64,000 nt of DNA from Icerya purchasi. Lineage: Eukaryota; Arthropoda; Insecta; Hemiptera; Monophlebidae. The notes beneath the pieces were generated by a model. It saw only the letters and a list, made by a program, of their open reading frames with translations. It was not told the DNA's origin and searched no databases. The DNA is taken from NCBI GenBank assembly GCA_039619475.1, contig CM077116.1, positions 462,519,576-462,583,575 on the forward strand, in the 5' to 3' direction. Shown here piece by piece: positions 24,436 to 36,975 of this stretch (positions are counted from its first letter, which is position 1; each line of letters starts with the position of its first letter). A program made the translations under genes and the position numbers.

Positions 24436-26079
24436 CATGAGATTCTATCGCCCATGTAATAATATATATTACAAGAAAAAAAAATCCAAATACAGCGTTT
24501 AAAGTAAGTGTTAACACAATTTTATATATTTGTAACTATTTTCCTAACCCATTATTTTTCTGGACAATAATTAAAAATGTCACTTAAATCTACAATCTAG
24601 TATATTATTTTTCGATAGTAGTTACTTTTCTTTCGCCTTCTAGCACACTACCCTTTTCGCATTCTCCTTCAGACTCACTACCACTATCTCATACTCTTTT
24701 CGGTTCCTTCCATTTCCACAAATCTTTCAGGTTTCAACTTTCTTTTCGTTATATTTTTATCGATATCGGATTTTCCGTTTTTTCCGTGTCTGAAAAAAAT
24801 TTATTTCGATAAATTGACAAATCTAATTATCTTATTTATCTCCATTTTGCTATTATATATTTTTCCGCAATACCTGCGCCTGAATATTTAGTTTTCTTTT
24901 TTATACTATTTAGACTCTTACAAGTACAGGGTATACGTCGATCAATTTGCAAACGCGATTCCGGGAATTCACATTATAGGGAATTGTAATGAACTATTTC
25001 CCACGACAGGTTAACTGGTCAAGTGTGTCGTTAAGATCATTCTTCAGGAGTACCTAAAATTTGATTTAGATTCGTAACACCACAAACGAATTTTTATTTT
25101 TTCGCGAACCGCAGCAGTTTCTAATTACGACCAGACTGAAATTATGCTATACACTAAAATAATTATTTATATCAATTTTCTGCGTCTGCAGCCTACTATT
25201 TTATAAAAATTATACGATCAAAACATCTCTTTCTATTTATTAGTCGTTTACCTCCTCAATAAGCGTCGCGACTGCACATCCCTTAAGTGTTATTTTACTC
25301 CAGCAACTATTCTCAGTTCTACCGAGACTCGCAATAAAACGATTTCACTTACTTCTTGAACCGCGTCTGTATCTATTTAGTTCGCAATTTTTATAGAGGC
25401 GGCGTCTTCCATCTATTCCATGACACTTCGGTTGCCTTTGCATAATATCTCTAAAGTACTTTAGTATTCGAGCCATGATTTCAATAGACGATCTCTGCTT
25501 TATTTCTGGTCTCTATTTAATATGTTGGTACAGTTGCTTTTTTTAACTGTTTTCAGCAGTATTCTTAATATTCTTTTCTACACCCACATCGCAAAACTAC
25601 CAACAGAGAACGCATCAATAACTTATTTCATTACAGTTTCGTATCCTGTCATGAAATTTCCTCTATCAGTGATGATCAATTTAGTTTAGTTTTTATTGAG
25701 TTTCAGTACCAAAAAAATTTTCACTTATTTCGTCTCTAATCTTTGTAAAAAGATTTTCATTTCTTCTGTGCCGCTGGTTATACATATATTGGGAGGGAGC
25801 ATGCCGTCGTTAGACGTTCAGCCCATGCAAAGAACCAAAAAGGTCAACAGTTATATCGAGAAACGTTTAAAAATTCCAAAAACGAAAGAAGCTAGCAAAG
25901 GCCGCTGGTTATAAGGACGGCGTCATCAACAAACTACAGATTACGTTGTTGTGACTCTAATAGCGACTCTACAATTCCAATCCTTTAAGACTTGTCGCAT
26001 AATATATTCATTATCCAAACTAAAGTGTAGAGCAAGGCTTTACTTGCCCCTTTTTTTGTCTTAAAATCATTTGATTCGA

Positions 26080-27200
26080 TGTTTCCGACGATGGGCTTTT
26101 ATTTTTTTCTGATCACACAGGGTCTTAATTAAATATATCAAATGCTTCGGAACGCCTATTTTAACTGAAGCGGACCACCGCTTTTTACATATAACACCAT
26201 CAAAAGCCATTATTTACATATTACAAAATCGTATTAAATTCACAAACTTTTCTGATAGCTGTTTTTGATGTTAAGGATTTGTGTACGGGTTCCTCGATCT
26301 TTAACAAACCCCACTTATTTTTCAACTATTTAGCTTCTCATAAATGCTACTCTAGTCGGTTGTTTAGAATTTTTAACATCACTCTTTACTACCATATACG
26401 ACTAGATTTGGTTCTTTAATTCCCGCGATTTTTCGTTCGGTCTTTTTTAAAAAGCTATGTATACACTAATTTACACCAATCCTCTGGCCATTTTGCAGTC
26501 CTCCATATTCCATCAGATATTTTTAATAGTTTTTCGACACCACCCTTTCCTATCCATTTAATCGCTTCCGCAGGGATTCTACCACACTGCTTCTTTTTAA
26601 TTTAAAGCAGACAGTTCTATGGATTAAGTATCAGCACGGATTTTTCTTTCGTACTTTCATATAATTCCTTGACAATATTGTCTCTAGTACTCAACTATTT
26701 CGTTTTTATTTGTCTTAACGCTTCCTTTCTCGTCTTCGATAGCTCCACATTTCAAAATCTCTTACAGTCAATCTGAGTTTCTTATATAAGTCTTTTAGTT
26801 GTTTTCATCTCGCATGCCCTGAGATTTCTTTACATATGACTTCGTAATAAGCGTTTTTATCGTTTCTGCAGTTATTTCTGATTTTTTTGTCTTCATTTCA
26901 TTTTGGTTTGTTAGAAAGCCTTGGTTCAACCTTTTTCTTTTGACAACAAGCGTGTTTCACCTTATATTCTCAGTTGGACTCTGAGTTTTGTCAATATCTT
27001 GAATTGTCTGGATCTTGTTAGCTTCATACGTAATCATCATCCTGGTTACTAATTTCTTCTATCTTTCGCGCCGAGACCTATTAATCTGAAATCTCGATTT
27101 TCTTATTCCATGCGTCCTCTTCAATTCTACTTGAAGTGTCGTTTGCGGTCTAACCACACTATGATCGCAACGTAAAATATTCGGTTTTTGACTACATTTG
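26080..27200 (-). pseudogene. RTE-like LINE: linker and reverse transcriptase core, heavily decayed
   Basis: Reading the minus strand through many frameshifts gives, in order: SDHSVVRP near 27160 (the SDH motif that ends the endonuclease); AIEDEKGSVKTNKNEIV near 26720 (linker); IPAEAIKWIGKGGVEKLLKI then WPEDWCK and LFKKD near 26430-26600 (start of the reverse transcriptase, fingers); GFVKDRGTRTQILNIK near 26250-26320; and an AFDGV-like block near 26180-26200, where the first catalytic Asp is expected. This order matches arthropod RTE-type endonuclease and reverse transcriptase proteins. Pyrimidine-rich sequence continues to about 24600 and may be the remaining 3' half, but no YADD box was found there. 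The copy is long dead. Confidence 0.6.
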
Positions 27201-27434
27201 CATTGCACAGCTCAAGGTGAAATTAATCCAACTATTATTAAGTATACATTTTCGGTTCACTTGCAAATACAAAAACCTTACTGATAAATTATTTCTAATT
27301 TAGAAACAAAAATTGTTATTTATCAAATTTTGTTCATAATTAAATATTAGGTAAATAACATAAAAAAGTTAAAAGCCCCCCCCCCAAAAAAAAACCGGAA
27401 AAAAACAACACAGTTACTTTACAAAGATTATTAC

Positions 27435-27787
27435 TTTTTTTTTTTTTATAGATACGCCAACGAAGAGCAACAGTCCAATCAGCCAAGGAATCTAAGTAAT
27501 AGCTCAAAAGGAAAATAACATATTAGATTTCGATCTAGTGCGAGATGGAATGAATGAAAGAAGCTAGAATAGGAACAACTGACAAGGAAGGAAATGAGAG
27601 AACATAAGAGTCATTGTACGGAGTAGGAAGACGAAGATCCAAAAGCCGAGAATAAAAGAGAGAACGTTCTGAAGAGAGTGAGGAACATTCGAAGAAGACG
27701 TGATTGATATCACACAGAAAAAAGGAATCCTCTGGGTGAAAAGGGCAGCGCGGAGAAGAGACGAGGGAAAACGAAAAAGTGACGAAG
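27435..27787 (-). pseudogene. I-like LINE 3' end: C-terminal zinc-knuckle domain and A tail
   Basis: The minus strand is open to a stop at 27537-27535. It reads FSLVSSPRCPFHP, then FLCDINHVFFECSSLSSER, then LFYSRLLDL and LPTPY. The Cys residues and the His of CDINHVFFEC form a CCHC-like knuckle, as in the C-terminus of I-like LINE ORF2. The T run at 27435-27447 on the plus strand is the poly-A tail of the minus-strand copy. The fragment is 5'-truncated at about 27787, and its frame is intact over about 80 codons, so it is younger than most LINE fragments here. Confidence 0.7.
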
Positions 27788-27789
27788 TT

Positions 27790-28137
27790 TATTTACTAAT
27801 GTGCTATACACTACAACACTGACGAATAAGCCGAATTTAAGTGCTATTTACGATATTCGACAGTTTTTAGAATCTACGCAGCGACTGAACCCTTTTTTTT
27901 CCTTTGTTTTAGCTGCCATATTTCCTCGATTTGTAAATTTTTCCTAACATAACTAACTATTCTACACAATTGCCAAAAAAAAAAAAAAAAAAAAAAAGAG
28001 AGAAAAGAAAAAAAACCTTTTTGTTTATTGTCTCCGAGAATTTAGGGAAGGAAACTAGAAAGACATAACTGAAACCGGAACAGGCTAAACTTTAAGCAAT
28101 ACAACAGAAGGTAATGTGTGGATAAGACAACGGAACA
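27790..28137. other. No gene seen; A run of 23
   Basis: Sequence between two minus-strand LINE 3' ends. It contains an A run at 27975-27997 and no recognisable coding sequence. Confidence 0.5.
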
Positions 28138-28325
28138 TTTTTTTTTTTTTTTAAATGGGCTCAGTGTCAACACTGACCCAATTACATGAGCTTAGATCAC
28201 CTACTCAGATTCTGAGGCGATCGGAGATAGAGAGTATAAAGGAAAGAAGGAGGGGAATAACGGCTAGAGATGGGAAGGAAAGGATAAAGGAAGCATTGAA
28301 AGGAACATCTGGCACAGACGGTCTG
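28138..28325 (-). pseudogene. I-like LINE, last ~40 codons of ORF2 plus A tail
   Basis: Minus-strand reading DVPFNASFILSFPSLAVIPL, then SFILSISDRLRI and a TGA at 28207-28205. It matches, residue for residue in pattern, the end of the longer LINE at 54965 (VIPAICSF and ISDRIKI, stop). The T run at 28138-28152 is the poly-A tail. This is a severely 5'-truncated insertion. It lies about 350 bp from another 3' fragment in the same orientation, but because each has its own tail they are separate insertions. Confidence 0.7.
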
Positions 28326-28575
28326 TTTTATCTAATGCATAAGAAATGGAAATGATATCTTTGAGTAGCCATTGCGTAGGCGGCATAATACGATTTCTTT
28401 GCTGCTAGACCTTAATGATGTCACAGTATTTGACCGGAGATATTTTATTTAGTTTTGAGATGTCGTTAGTGAAGGGAGTAAGCAATTAAAACAAAATTTA
28501 ACCGAGAAAAATAATCAACCTCTTGTGTTCTTTGAGGCAAAAAAGCAAAAAATAAAATATTAATAAACGTAACGG

Positions 28576-28692
28576 CATGGCCGTCGCCAGCATGGGCGGG
28601 GGGATATCCTTTTTCTATCATCTTGCCCCCCCCTGACAGCTGGCAACTCATCTTTCCCCCCACCCCCGGCCCATCGGCTGGCGACGCCCTTG
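28576..28692. mobile_element. hAT-type MITE, 117 bp, perfect 8-bp target duplication
   Basis: The left end reads CATGGCCGTCGCCAGCATGG and the right end, in reverse complement, CAAGGGCGTCGCCAGCCGAT. The element is flanked by identical 8-bp repeats, CGTAACGG, at 28568-28575 and 28693-28700. Several G and C runs lie inside. There is no coding capacity. The perfect duplication suggests a relatively recent insertion. The right end closely resembles the left end of the MITE at 36046. Confidence 0.85.
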
Positions 28693-28700
28693 CGTAACGG

Positions 28701-30900
28701 CATAAGCTCTCAAAAGGACTATTCAAAGATTAATAACAAACGAGGAACCTGGAAAAAAGTAAATTAAAAATACGAAAGAAATAAACGAACAGAAACAAGA
28801 AAACACACACGAACGAAAACTGAAACTATTTTAGTACTCGATGAACAAAACTGAACTGTCAACCGATGGCGCTGAAATCGTGCTTAACATTATTTCCGAT
28901 AACGCTGTGCTCTTATTCTGCACTTATCGTTCGGGTGCGACATAAATTTTATGCACTGATAGCGTTTAGATACTAGGTCACAAAGTTACGGGTAGAACTG
29001 TTTCAAATATGACCCTGAACTAAATGTGAGAACTGATTAGCGAAACTGTGAACAAAAGGGGAAAAAAAGACGTAGTAATATAGAAAAAGAAGAAATGCCT
29101 TACGTTAGTAAATTCCATTAAAATTTTCATGTAAATAATAGTGTATATTACTAAAATTAAAAATTTATTTGGAAAAACATTTAAAAAAACGAACTAAAAT
29201 TTATAACACAAAGAGAAGAAAATTGTTTATAACTTTTACGTTGCCGATGACAATCTGTGCTTAAAACTGGTTATGAAGAAGCTATTATTAAGTCCGAATG
29301 GAACATAAAACGTGAGCTAAAGTGAACACGAAAGAAAAAGTCAGCAGCGAAGGTATTAAAACAAAAAAAAAAAAAAAACGATCAAGAAGTGCTTTCTACG
29401 AAGACAGCATCTTACTTACATAAACATCTAAATTAATGATTTCATTGGTGTTTTTTTTTTTTTTTTTGAAATAGGCCATCTAGTTTTTTTCTCCAAAATA
29501 CCTTAGATATTCTATTCAGAAAATTTTAAGTTATTAAAACAAATTTCGGAAATATATTTTAAATATATTAGAAAGAATGTCGAGGAAAACAATATGACAA
29601 ATTTCGATTTTCAAATAGCACCTCTATTTTAGGATGGCAAAGTTCTGAACTATGATAAATAAAATATATAAAAACTTATACTTTTAATGAGATTTTTTGG
29701 GAGGGGGTATCGTCGACTTTTGGAAACATTTATCCAGCGCCAATCTCAAAATTGTAACATTTTCAGTGCATAGTAGCGAATGCGTACCTAAATTTCACTC
29801 ATTAATTAAATGCACTGTGGTAACTAACTTGTGATGAACTACAAAATTTCGTAATGAAACTACGGCATTTGTAACATTTTTCGGAATAAACTATCATCAG
29901 CTAAATACAAATAAATACAAAAAAGTAAACAGTAGCGAGAGGCGTATAGCAAAAACGGAAAGCTATCGTACATCTCTTCCTCAGTTTTGTGTAACAGATT
30001 CTAATCAGCATATAATTGCGAGAAGTTTGCGATTGGACCGGACTTTATTACTGTTTTGGTTTTTTTTTTGGTGGGGGGTTATCGGGTGAAATATTTATAA
30101 GTAACAGTTTTATCTGCCACGTTTCTTGTTTAGGTTATTATTTGATTCGTGGATTTATTTTGTTTCATAGATAGTACTGACCCAGCAACAAAGAAAGAGT
30201 TACATCTTTTTCTTTTTCACCCGATTGAAAATAGAGAAGAGATAAAGGAATCTAATAAAATAATTACTGATAGAGATGGAAAAACACGAAGCTTTATAAG
30301 GGAAACGAGAAGACCTAGAGCTAGAAATTAATGATGGAAACCGTTTAGCTGGAAGAGCCGAATATTCAAAAACAACATGATCATCATCAGACAGTATCGT
30401 AACAAGGGGAATTGCCGAGGAGAGGAAAGAATGATTGATTCTAAATTACGCTGTGGAAAAACTAGGTGGACTTGGCAAATCCCATTTGAAGAGGAAACGA
30501 AAGAGTAGCGCATAAAATAAATGATCAACTCGGCTGTGAATATGGACCAATAGGAGGAAAATTTGAAAAATTTAAAATAATGAAGAGAGAGGCAAGTGAA
30601 AGCGCATTCATACTTGCATGTGAAAATAGATCGAAGAGATTATCATATGATAGAATTCACTTTAGATAGAAACTTTATGTAAGAAAAACTTGGCATGATA
30701 CTGAAAAAAAGGGAAATTAATAGGGAAGCAAATGTTACTGAAATCATGGCAAAAATAAAGAAAATTATTACGTATTAAAAGATTTTTGTGTGATAATTAA
30801 AAAATCAACAATTTCTTTAAGATTTTATAAAGAACAAAGATGATCTTTGATGAAAAGATGGCCAGGAGATAGCAGGGAGGCGTTTAATTGGAAATGACAA
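28701..30900. other. No gene recognised
   Basis: A+T-rich DNA with T runs at 29451-29467 and 30059-30069 and an A run at 29364-29379. A half copy of the palindromic family (CTATCATCAGCTAA) lies near 29890-29905. The purine-rich part after 30200 may be decayed LINE sequence on either strand. I could not find a clear motif in it. Confidence 0.45.
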
Positions 30901-30931
30901 CCAAAGCGGGATGTGCGAACGTAGAGAAGAT

Positions 30932-31070
30932 GAATATTGGCTTCAGATAAACATGAAAAAAACAGAAGTGGAGACAGCAATTTGGGATCTTATTCAGCTC
31001 GGAAAGGCTTGGAAAAATTACCATAAATAAAGAAACAATAGTCAAGTTTGGATCAGGTAATAGACCTATA
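30932..31070 (+). pseudogene. RTE-like LINE fragment, segment after the YADD box
   Basis: The plus strand reads EYWLQINMKKTEVETAI and then, after a frameshift, GKITINKETIVKF. This matches the GLxINxKKTxVM then KIxINxxxIxxVxxF pattern that follows the YADD box in RTE-type reverse transcriptases. No YADD box is seen upstream and the YLG motif that should follow is not clear, so only a short decayed piece is supported. It lies on the opposite strand to the adjacent I-like copy. Confidence 0.45.
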
Positions 31071-31399
31071 AAAGATTAGTTAAATAGAACAGCCACGTAA
31101 TGAGAGGGCTTGTAGGAGGTTAAGATGTTTTAAGGAATAACTGTAAAGATAACTGATGCAATTACGAAAGGAGAAGCGACTGACAAAAAAGACATTCAGG
31201 TAGCTGAGAATTCGTTAATAGGATTAATTATATAATGAAATCTAAAATGAAGAACAATTACGACATCAGAAGACTTCGATGGAGAAAGGATGGATGTTTG
31301 AAAAATAGTTATAGGGAATTATTCAACTGCTGAGTTGCAGTGACGAGATTATTGGAAGTAGAGTGTATAAGGGCAAATAATAGGGAGGAAGAGGTAATA

Positions 31400-32800
31400 A
31401 AGAGAGGAGTTATATCCGAGGAATATATATTAATTGTGAAGAAAAAAGAAATATAAATCTATTTCAGAAGAGGTTACGCATACAAGTGATGAAGGTGGGG
31501 AAAATACATACAATAAGAGAAAGAAGTTTAGTCCTACGCATAGGAAGATGAACGTCCTCGGCTCGTGAGCACATCAACGAAAGTGATGGCAGTGGGTTTT
31601 TCTTTTTCGTGATAAATTATTTTGAAACATCTGAAACATATAATAAAACGATGCAGTCGACTGGGTCGATGTCAGGACGAAAAACGAACATATTGAGAAG
31701 GATTAAGTTGTGTTCGGGTCACCAGACAAGACAATTATCGCGCCTCCAGAAAATACTCTTAGGCATGAAATAAGGGAAATAGGATGGAAGAGAGGCAAAT
31801 ATTTTTTGAGACCAGGAATGATCATAAAAGTGTTTTAATATCGTAAACGCGGCAAGAAGAAAAACATTAAAAGTACCAAGAAGAGTTTTAGGGGAAAAAA
31901 GTAAACAGATTTTTGAGAATAAAGAATAACCATTTAATTGTGCAGTGGAATTAGAGAATTCATTAAGGGTAGTATGTAGTTCCGGGAATTTAAAAGAGGC
32001 AGTCAAGAAATGGGAAATGGTTTAGAAGAGAGATATGGGGGAATCGATTTTTCAACACGGCGAACATAAACGGGAACGATAGAATCAATAAAAGAGAGGT
32101 AAGTTGAGTTGATAAAGGACAGCGACTGAAAGACGATGAGATATAGCTAAATGCCTTGGCCATTTTCCAAATTTGGAAAATAAGGGTAATTCTAAAAAAA
32201 GAAGAGCACAACTATTTCCACGAGTTTTTTGACAATTTTTGGGATGAAACGTACTTCTACATTTTCTTGCGAGATAGTAAGTTAGACATGGAAGAGGAAA
32301 AATGAAAGAATTTGACTTCGATTCCTGATTTATAATCGCTTTTATTTCGCTGCAACTCAGATTGTCGCTATTGATCTTGTCGTGTGAGTCCCGTCTTATT
32401 TACGGTCCACAAAAACATCAGAGGTTCTGAAACGAGATAGTTGAGGTGTAATACGGAAGTTAAACATGGCGCAGAATATAAAGATCCAGTAAAAAAAAAA
32501 AATACAGGAATCAGGGATAGAGGTTAGTCTAAATGATCAGAAGATAGGAATCAACATAGGTACAAAATTTAAACCAATCGGTCTTGGAAAGCTGCTACCA
32601 AAGAGCATGAAGAAACTCGAAGTAGGTATAATATCATGGGTGGATGGATATAGGAATAGAAACATGGTCGCTTTAACAAGTCCCCTGTCGAGTGTTCTCC
32701 GGGAACATTTAAGGATAAGATTAGGCGAGATAAAGGAGAAAGATCAATAAGAAACATGTGATTGTGATGATGGATGATACCCTCGAGAATAGAGTCGTTC
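31400..32800 (-). pseudogene. I-like LINE ORF2: linker and start of reverse transcriptase, decayed
   Basis: The minus strand has four blocks in the same order and spacing as the copy at 52400-53040: IWKMAKAFSY near 32150; SWSQKIFASLP near 31800; FRPDIDPVDCIVLLY near 31650-31685; and KPTAITFVDV near 31590. The distances of about 345, 135 and 80 bp compare with about 340, 150 and 90 bp in the other copy. These cover the endonuclease-to-reverse-transcriptase linker, the fingers and the first catalytic Asp (FVDV). Frameshifts separate the blocks, and the YADD region is not recognisable below 31400. The two longest open pieces are 31719-32006 and 31990-32211. Confidence 0.65.
32341..32393. repeat. 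Short dispersed repeat, copy A
   Basis: A 53-bp stretch matches 37266-37318 at roughly 75 to 80 percent in the same orientation, sharing ATTTCGCT, CTTGTC and GAGTCCCG. Nothing identifies it as part of a known element class. Confidence 0.55.
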
Positions 32801-35800
32801 TTATTGTGTCTGAGATAGTCTTAACGGATAGAATGCTCTAGTCACCACCGATTGCGAATGAAATGAATAAAAAATTAAGGGAAGTATGAAATTTAGATAA
32901 TTTCCGTAATTACGTCAACACATCGTAAAGATCGCAATGGAAAGCAAGAAAGTTCTTTACATCGTACGTATAATTTATTGTAATGTTAGGAAATAAGGGT
33001 GTTCTTACAATTTCGAATTAAAATGGTAAAATCAGAGAAAATTCCATTTAGCGTAAAATTCGAATTAATATACCTCTATACCATAGTCAGCAGGTATTAA
33101 CAATAAAACGTATTGGACGTACAATCACTAAAGTCTACACATTTGTTTGCGAGAACTTGTTCAAACTTCTATGATTACCTAATGTTTAACAAAAAATCAG
33201 CTAAGTTCCTTCGCAGATCTGCCGCATTTGTAGGCTCATTAGAATCTAACTTTTTGTATAATTCCATTATCGGCCTACTGATTCCATCATCCACAAATCC
33301 GTACTCATTCTCCTTTACTCACTGCTCACAATTCACCTTCCCTTCTTTTGTTCATTAAATTTACGGTGTGATTTTCCTGAAATAGACGCTTGTTTCATTA
33401 CGATATTTATCTTATTAAATAAGTTTTTACATATTTTGTTAATTATAATTTATACATTGACAAACAGGAGAAGGGGATTTTTAAATAATATTTAAAGTTT
33501 AAAATAATTACTTTTTTAAATATATTATGTTTTATTTTTATTAATACTTCGGTACGCGTGTCTTGACTTCCGTATATTCAAGCTTTAGTTGCATGTTTAT
33601 TTTCCTTTTACTTGAATATTAAATTATTTTTAGTTGTATTTTGTGAATTTATGGAAGTCACATGGACTATAACTGGTGCTGTTTTTTGTTTTCTCATTCC
33701 CGTTTTTTGTCTAAATTTAATTCGGCGGTGTACATATTGGTTAATAATTAATAATTTGAAGAAAAAAATGATACACGTATGTCATATATTTTTTATACAT
33801 GTATTAACGGTCTCTATGGTGAAGTAGATAAACCGGGTGTACGACAGAGATCAAATGATGTTATTCGATAATTTTTTTTAATCTCTACAAGAGAAAAATA
33901 CATATAAATACGTGAATCAAAGGAAAAAAGCCTGTAATTTTATTTCTTTTGGCAATCCGAAAATGTGGTATTATTTTATACCGACATTACTGGCGTCTCT
34001 ATAAGAAGGTAAATAAATTAGGTATATCAACAATGAAGAAACTAAATTTGTATTACTCTAAAATTCCTCCAAAAGAAGAAGAAAAAAAAATATATATGTA
34101 TGTATGTATAATAGTAATAATAATATCAATAATGATAATAGTAATAACGGAAAATATATTTATCTGTATTTACTCCAAGAAATGTAACTTCATTCATTCT
34201 GACAACTTAAAAGTTTAAAAAAGTCACAAATCTTGTTCTATAGATCCAACGTAAAAAAAAACCTGTCAGTTACGCTAATTTCTTTTTGAATTAGCATTAC
34301 TTTTTTGCTCTTTTTCCAATCGAATGAAAATTAAACCGAATTTTTTGTTTGTTTCAAATCTTATCGAAAAACTGTAATTTATCACAGATGAGCTTTTCTT
34401 CAACGACTCGTAAACCAACCGACTATTTGTATAAATATAATCTCTTGCACTCGTAACTGTATCCCTCTTACTCGACTGAACGATTGGAAACTGAAATTTA
34501 TATTAAAATTTTGATAATACGAGTCGAATTTTCTTTTTTTGGAATGGATTTTATTATTTTCATTCTTTAACGTTTACCGAAAATTTATTTTTTTACTATT
34601 TTAACACCTTTACAGATGAATATAGAACGATGTTTTATTTACAATGCCCTAATCCAGAAACATATAAATGAAAATAGACGTCGTTACAGTAAAATTATAC
34701 CATTTTAAAATTTTTTACCTTTTGTTTATTTACTAATAAAACGAATTAAATTTTATGTTCAATCGAAGTGATTATAGTAAATAATTGTTTATTCTTGTAC
34801 ACTCGCATTAAACCTGCATTATATTGTGCGTTGCATTCTTTGTACTATATAGTGACATGTATAAACATCCATATAGTGGTCCTTAATCGGCTATGTATTA
34901 GTACATTTTGTAAATGTGTGTATTAAATTAAAATAAAATGTTAAATGACAACGCTTTCTGGGAAATGCAAAAGTACTTTTGCGAATACTATAGACGACTA
35001 GAAGAAGATATTTAACAAAAAAAAAAAAAAAGGAAACGGATTCTGCATCAGAAATAATAGGCAAATAATACTCTGCAGAAGTTCATTTATAGAAATAACA
35101 ATGATCTCAACTGGCTAAACTAAAAACAAGTTTGAAAAATTAAAAAAAATTATATCACATAATAAATACATACAATATTCTCTCGACTATTATCATTGAA
35201 TGAAAAAACATTTTTGCTTTTTATTATTATTTTTGTTTTTTGAATCATCTATCTCACAAAGTGTATGCATTAAGAAAAAAAAGGATCATCTTATTTGTAA
35301 TTATAAAAATCGTTTGTTTTTCCAAAAATTTTTCGTTGAAATTCAAACTTCTTAAATATTACGAAAAAATTACATTCAAATTTCGAAAAAGATAACAAAA
35401 CGTATAATAGCGTTTCAATAGAGTAAAATTTCAATTCATCCCTGCATTGTTATCTCACATATCCGGAAAATGTTCATACTTGCAATAATCGAAATATTTA
35501 GAGAACCATCGGTAATAAAAAAAATTTCGAATTTCAATTTATATTCTTTTTTTTTTCTTTTTTTTTTTTTGGTATTTATTTTAAGCTGATTCGTCAGCAT
35601 AAAGGATAACTAATAATAACAAATACTTTTAAAAATCGAAAAATTAAATGTTAAAAAAAGTGACTGACAAAAGTTATAAGACTTGAAAATTTTCAACTAG
35701 CAGCAAAAGCGATTTTCGGAATTTAAATGTTTACGAAAAATTAGAACAAAGTATTTTTCGGCGGTAAAATACGCATATAGAACCCAAGACGAAAATATTG

Positions 35801-36045
35801 CAAACTCAAAAATTTCGGTTAATTTTAGTGATATTTTCAAACAGACACAGACTCCTCCATCACTTCGTGGATAGAACTAAAACCTTGTGTATTATCAAGT
35901 ATCACCTGTGTTGCGCACCTTCCTAATGAAATTTAAACCTATTTCCAAAATAACCCTCTGATTGAAAAAGAGAAAAAAATTCCAACACTAAAGGTCTAGA
36001 AATACGAATAAGATATCGGGAGAAATAAATGAAGAAAAATACGGA
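32801..36045. other. No gene recognised
   Basis: Strongly A+T-rich, with short open frames of 70 to 90 codons that have no motif. A good polypyrimidine tract ending in TTTACAG occurs at about 34588-34614, but no donor site follows the short open frame after it. The A runs near 35017-35030 and T runs near 35549-35570 are simple sequence. Confidence 0.5.
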
Positions 36046-36314
36046 AAAGGATGTCGCCAGCCGATAAATCGGGGGGGGGGGTGATAGGAAGAGTATACGA
36101 GTTATAGGAAAAACAAAATGTAGTTAAGGCTTAATATTTTATTAAACAAAAATAAAATCTTAATTAAAACATAATTTTCGTGGGCTTCTGACAAATTGTT
36201 CTACTGCTTTATTATAAAAATCTTCCAAATTGTCCATGATTACGTGCCTATGAATACTAAAGTTTCGAGGCTCCAGAAGGGGCCCTCCCCTGCTCCCCTT
36301 TAGCGGCGCCCATG
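36046..36314. mobile_element. hAT-type MITE, 269 bp
   Basis: The left end reads AAAGGATGTCGCCAGCC and the right end, in reverse complement, CATGGGCGCCGCT. The left end matches the right end of the MITE at 28576 (CAAGGGCGTCGCCAGCC). Flanking 8-bp repeats, AATACGGA at 36038-36045 and AATACAGA at 36315-36322, differ at one base. A G run of 11 lies inside the left end. The minus-strand frame across the right half reads RHVIMDNLEDFYNKAVEQF, which could be a remnant of a transposase but is too short to assign. Confidence 0.7.
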
Positions 36315-36394
36315 AATACAGAACAGCGTATGTATTTGCTGCGGCCAATATTGCATGTAAAATACTAACAAAAATAGTGTAAGGCAAAATACAA

Positions 36395-36904
36395 ATGAAT
36401 AAACCTGGTAGAACGAATCGAGAAACACCGGATACAATATGGAACCGTTACAATAAAGAAGCGGAATTAAATATGGCTAATTTGTTACGATGTAAAGAAC
36501 TTGCGACGAATAATTACACATTGGAATTCGAACTAAAACGAAAAGAGCCATACAATAGTAATCAACCACTCACTTACTTCGGAGTTCTATCATTATTTCC
36601 GTTATTCGCCTACGTCTTAACCATTCACTGTTACCTTCTCGTTTACGAGTTTTCCTTAACATTTTCTCCGTGTTGCCCTCTTCACCCGAACGATGAGCCT
36701 TTCTGCGATTTCAACCACAATCTTTTTGACTGTCCGTCCCTCACAAATGAACTATCCATTTTTTACTCTCAACTCTTAGCACTTGACGTCCCTGTTCCTC
36801 ACTGTGCTTCATATATCTTGCGTCATTCCCTTCTTTGTCCGTCACTCCTCTACTTAGTGCTTTTACATTATCCATCTCTGACTGAATTGCTATTTAACTG
36901 TTGA
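36395..36904 (+). pseudogene. I-like LINE ORF2 C-terminus in a 169-codon open frame
   Basis: From about residue 65 the frame reads FSLTFSPCCPLHPND, then FCDFNHNLFDCPSLTNE, then FYSQLLALDVPVPHCASYIL. This is the same C-terminal CCHC-like domain as at 27535 (minus) and 54700. The first 65 residues (MNKPGRTNRETPD onward) do not show LINE motifs I know and may come from older flanking sequence. A stop at 36902 and an A-rich tail near 36960-36975 fit a 5'-truncated LINE 3' end. It is the longest intact frame outside the 48-50 kb LINE, but I do not think it is a functional gene. Confidence 0.65.
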
Positions 36905-36975
36905 TTCTTTCCCTTCTGTATTGCTTCTGGGCATAGGATCTTTGATATTGCGCCAAAAAGAAAATACAAAAAAAA

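Noticed and set aside
34614..34711. Strong polypyrimidine tract and TTTACAG followed by an open frame from ATG.
   Set aside because: No donor site before the stop and no motif; it could only be a terminal exon, for which there is no polyadenylation context I trust.
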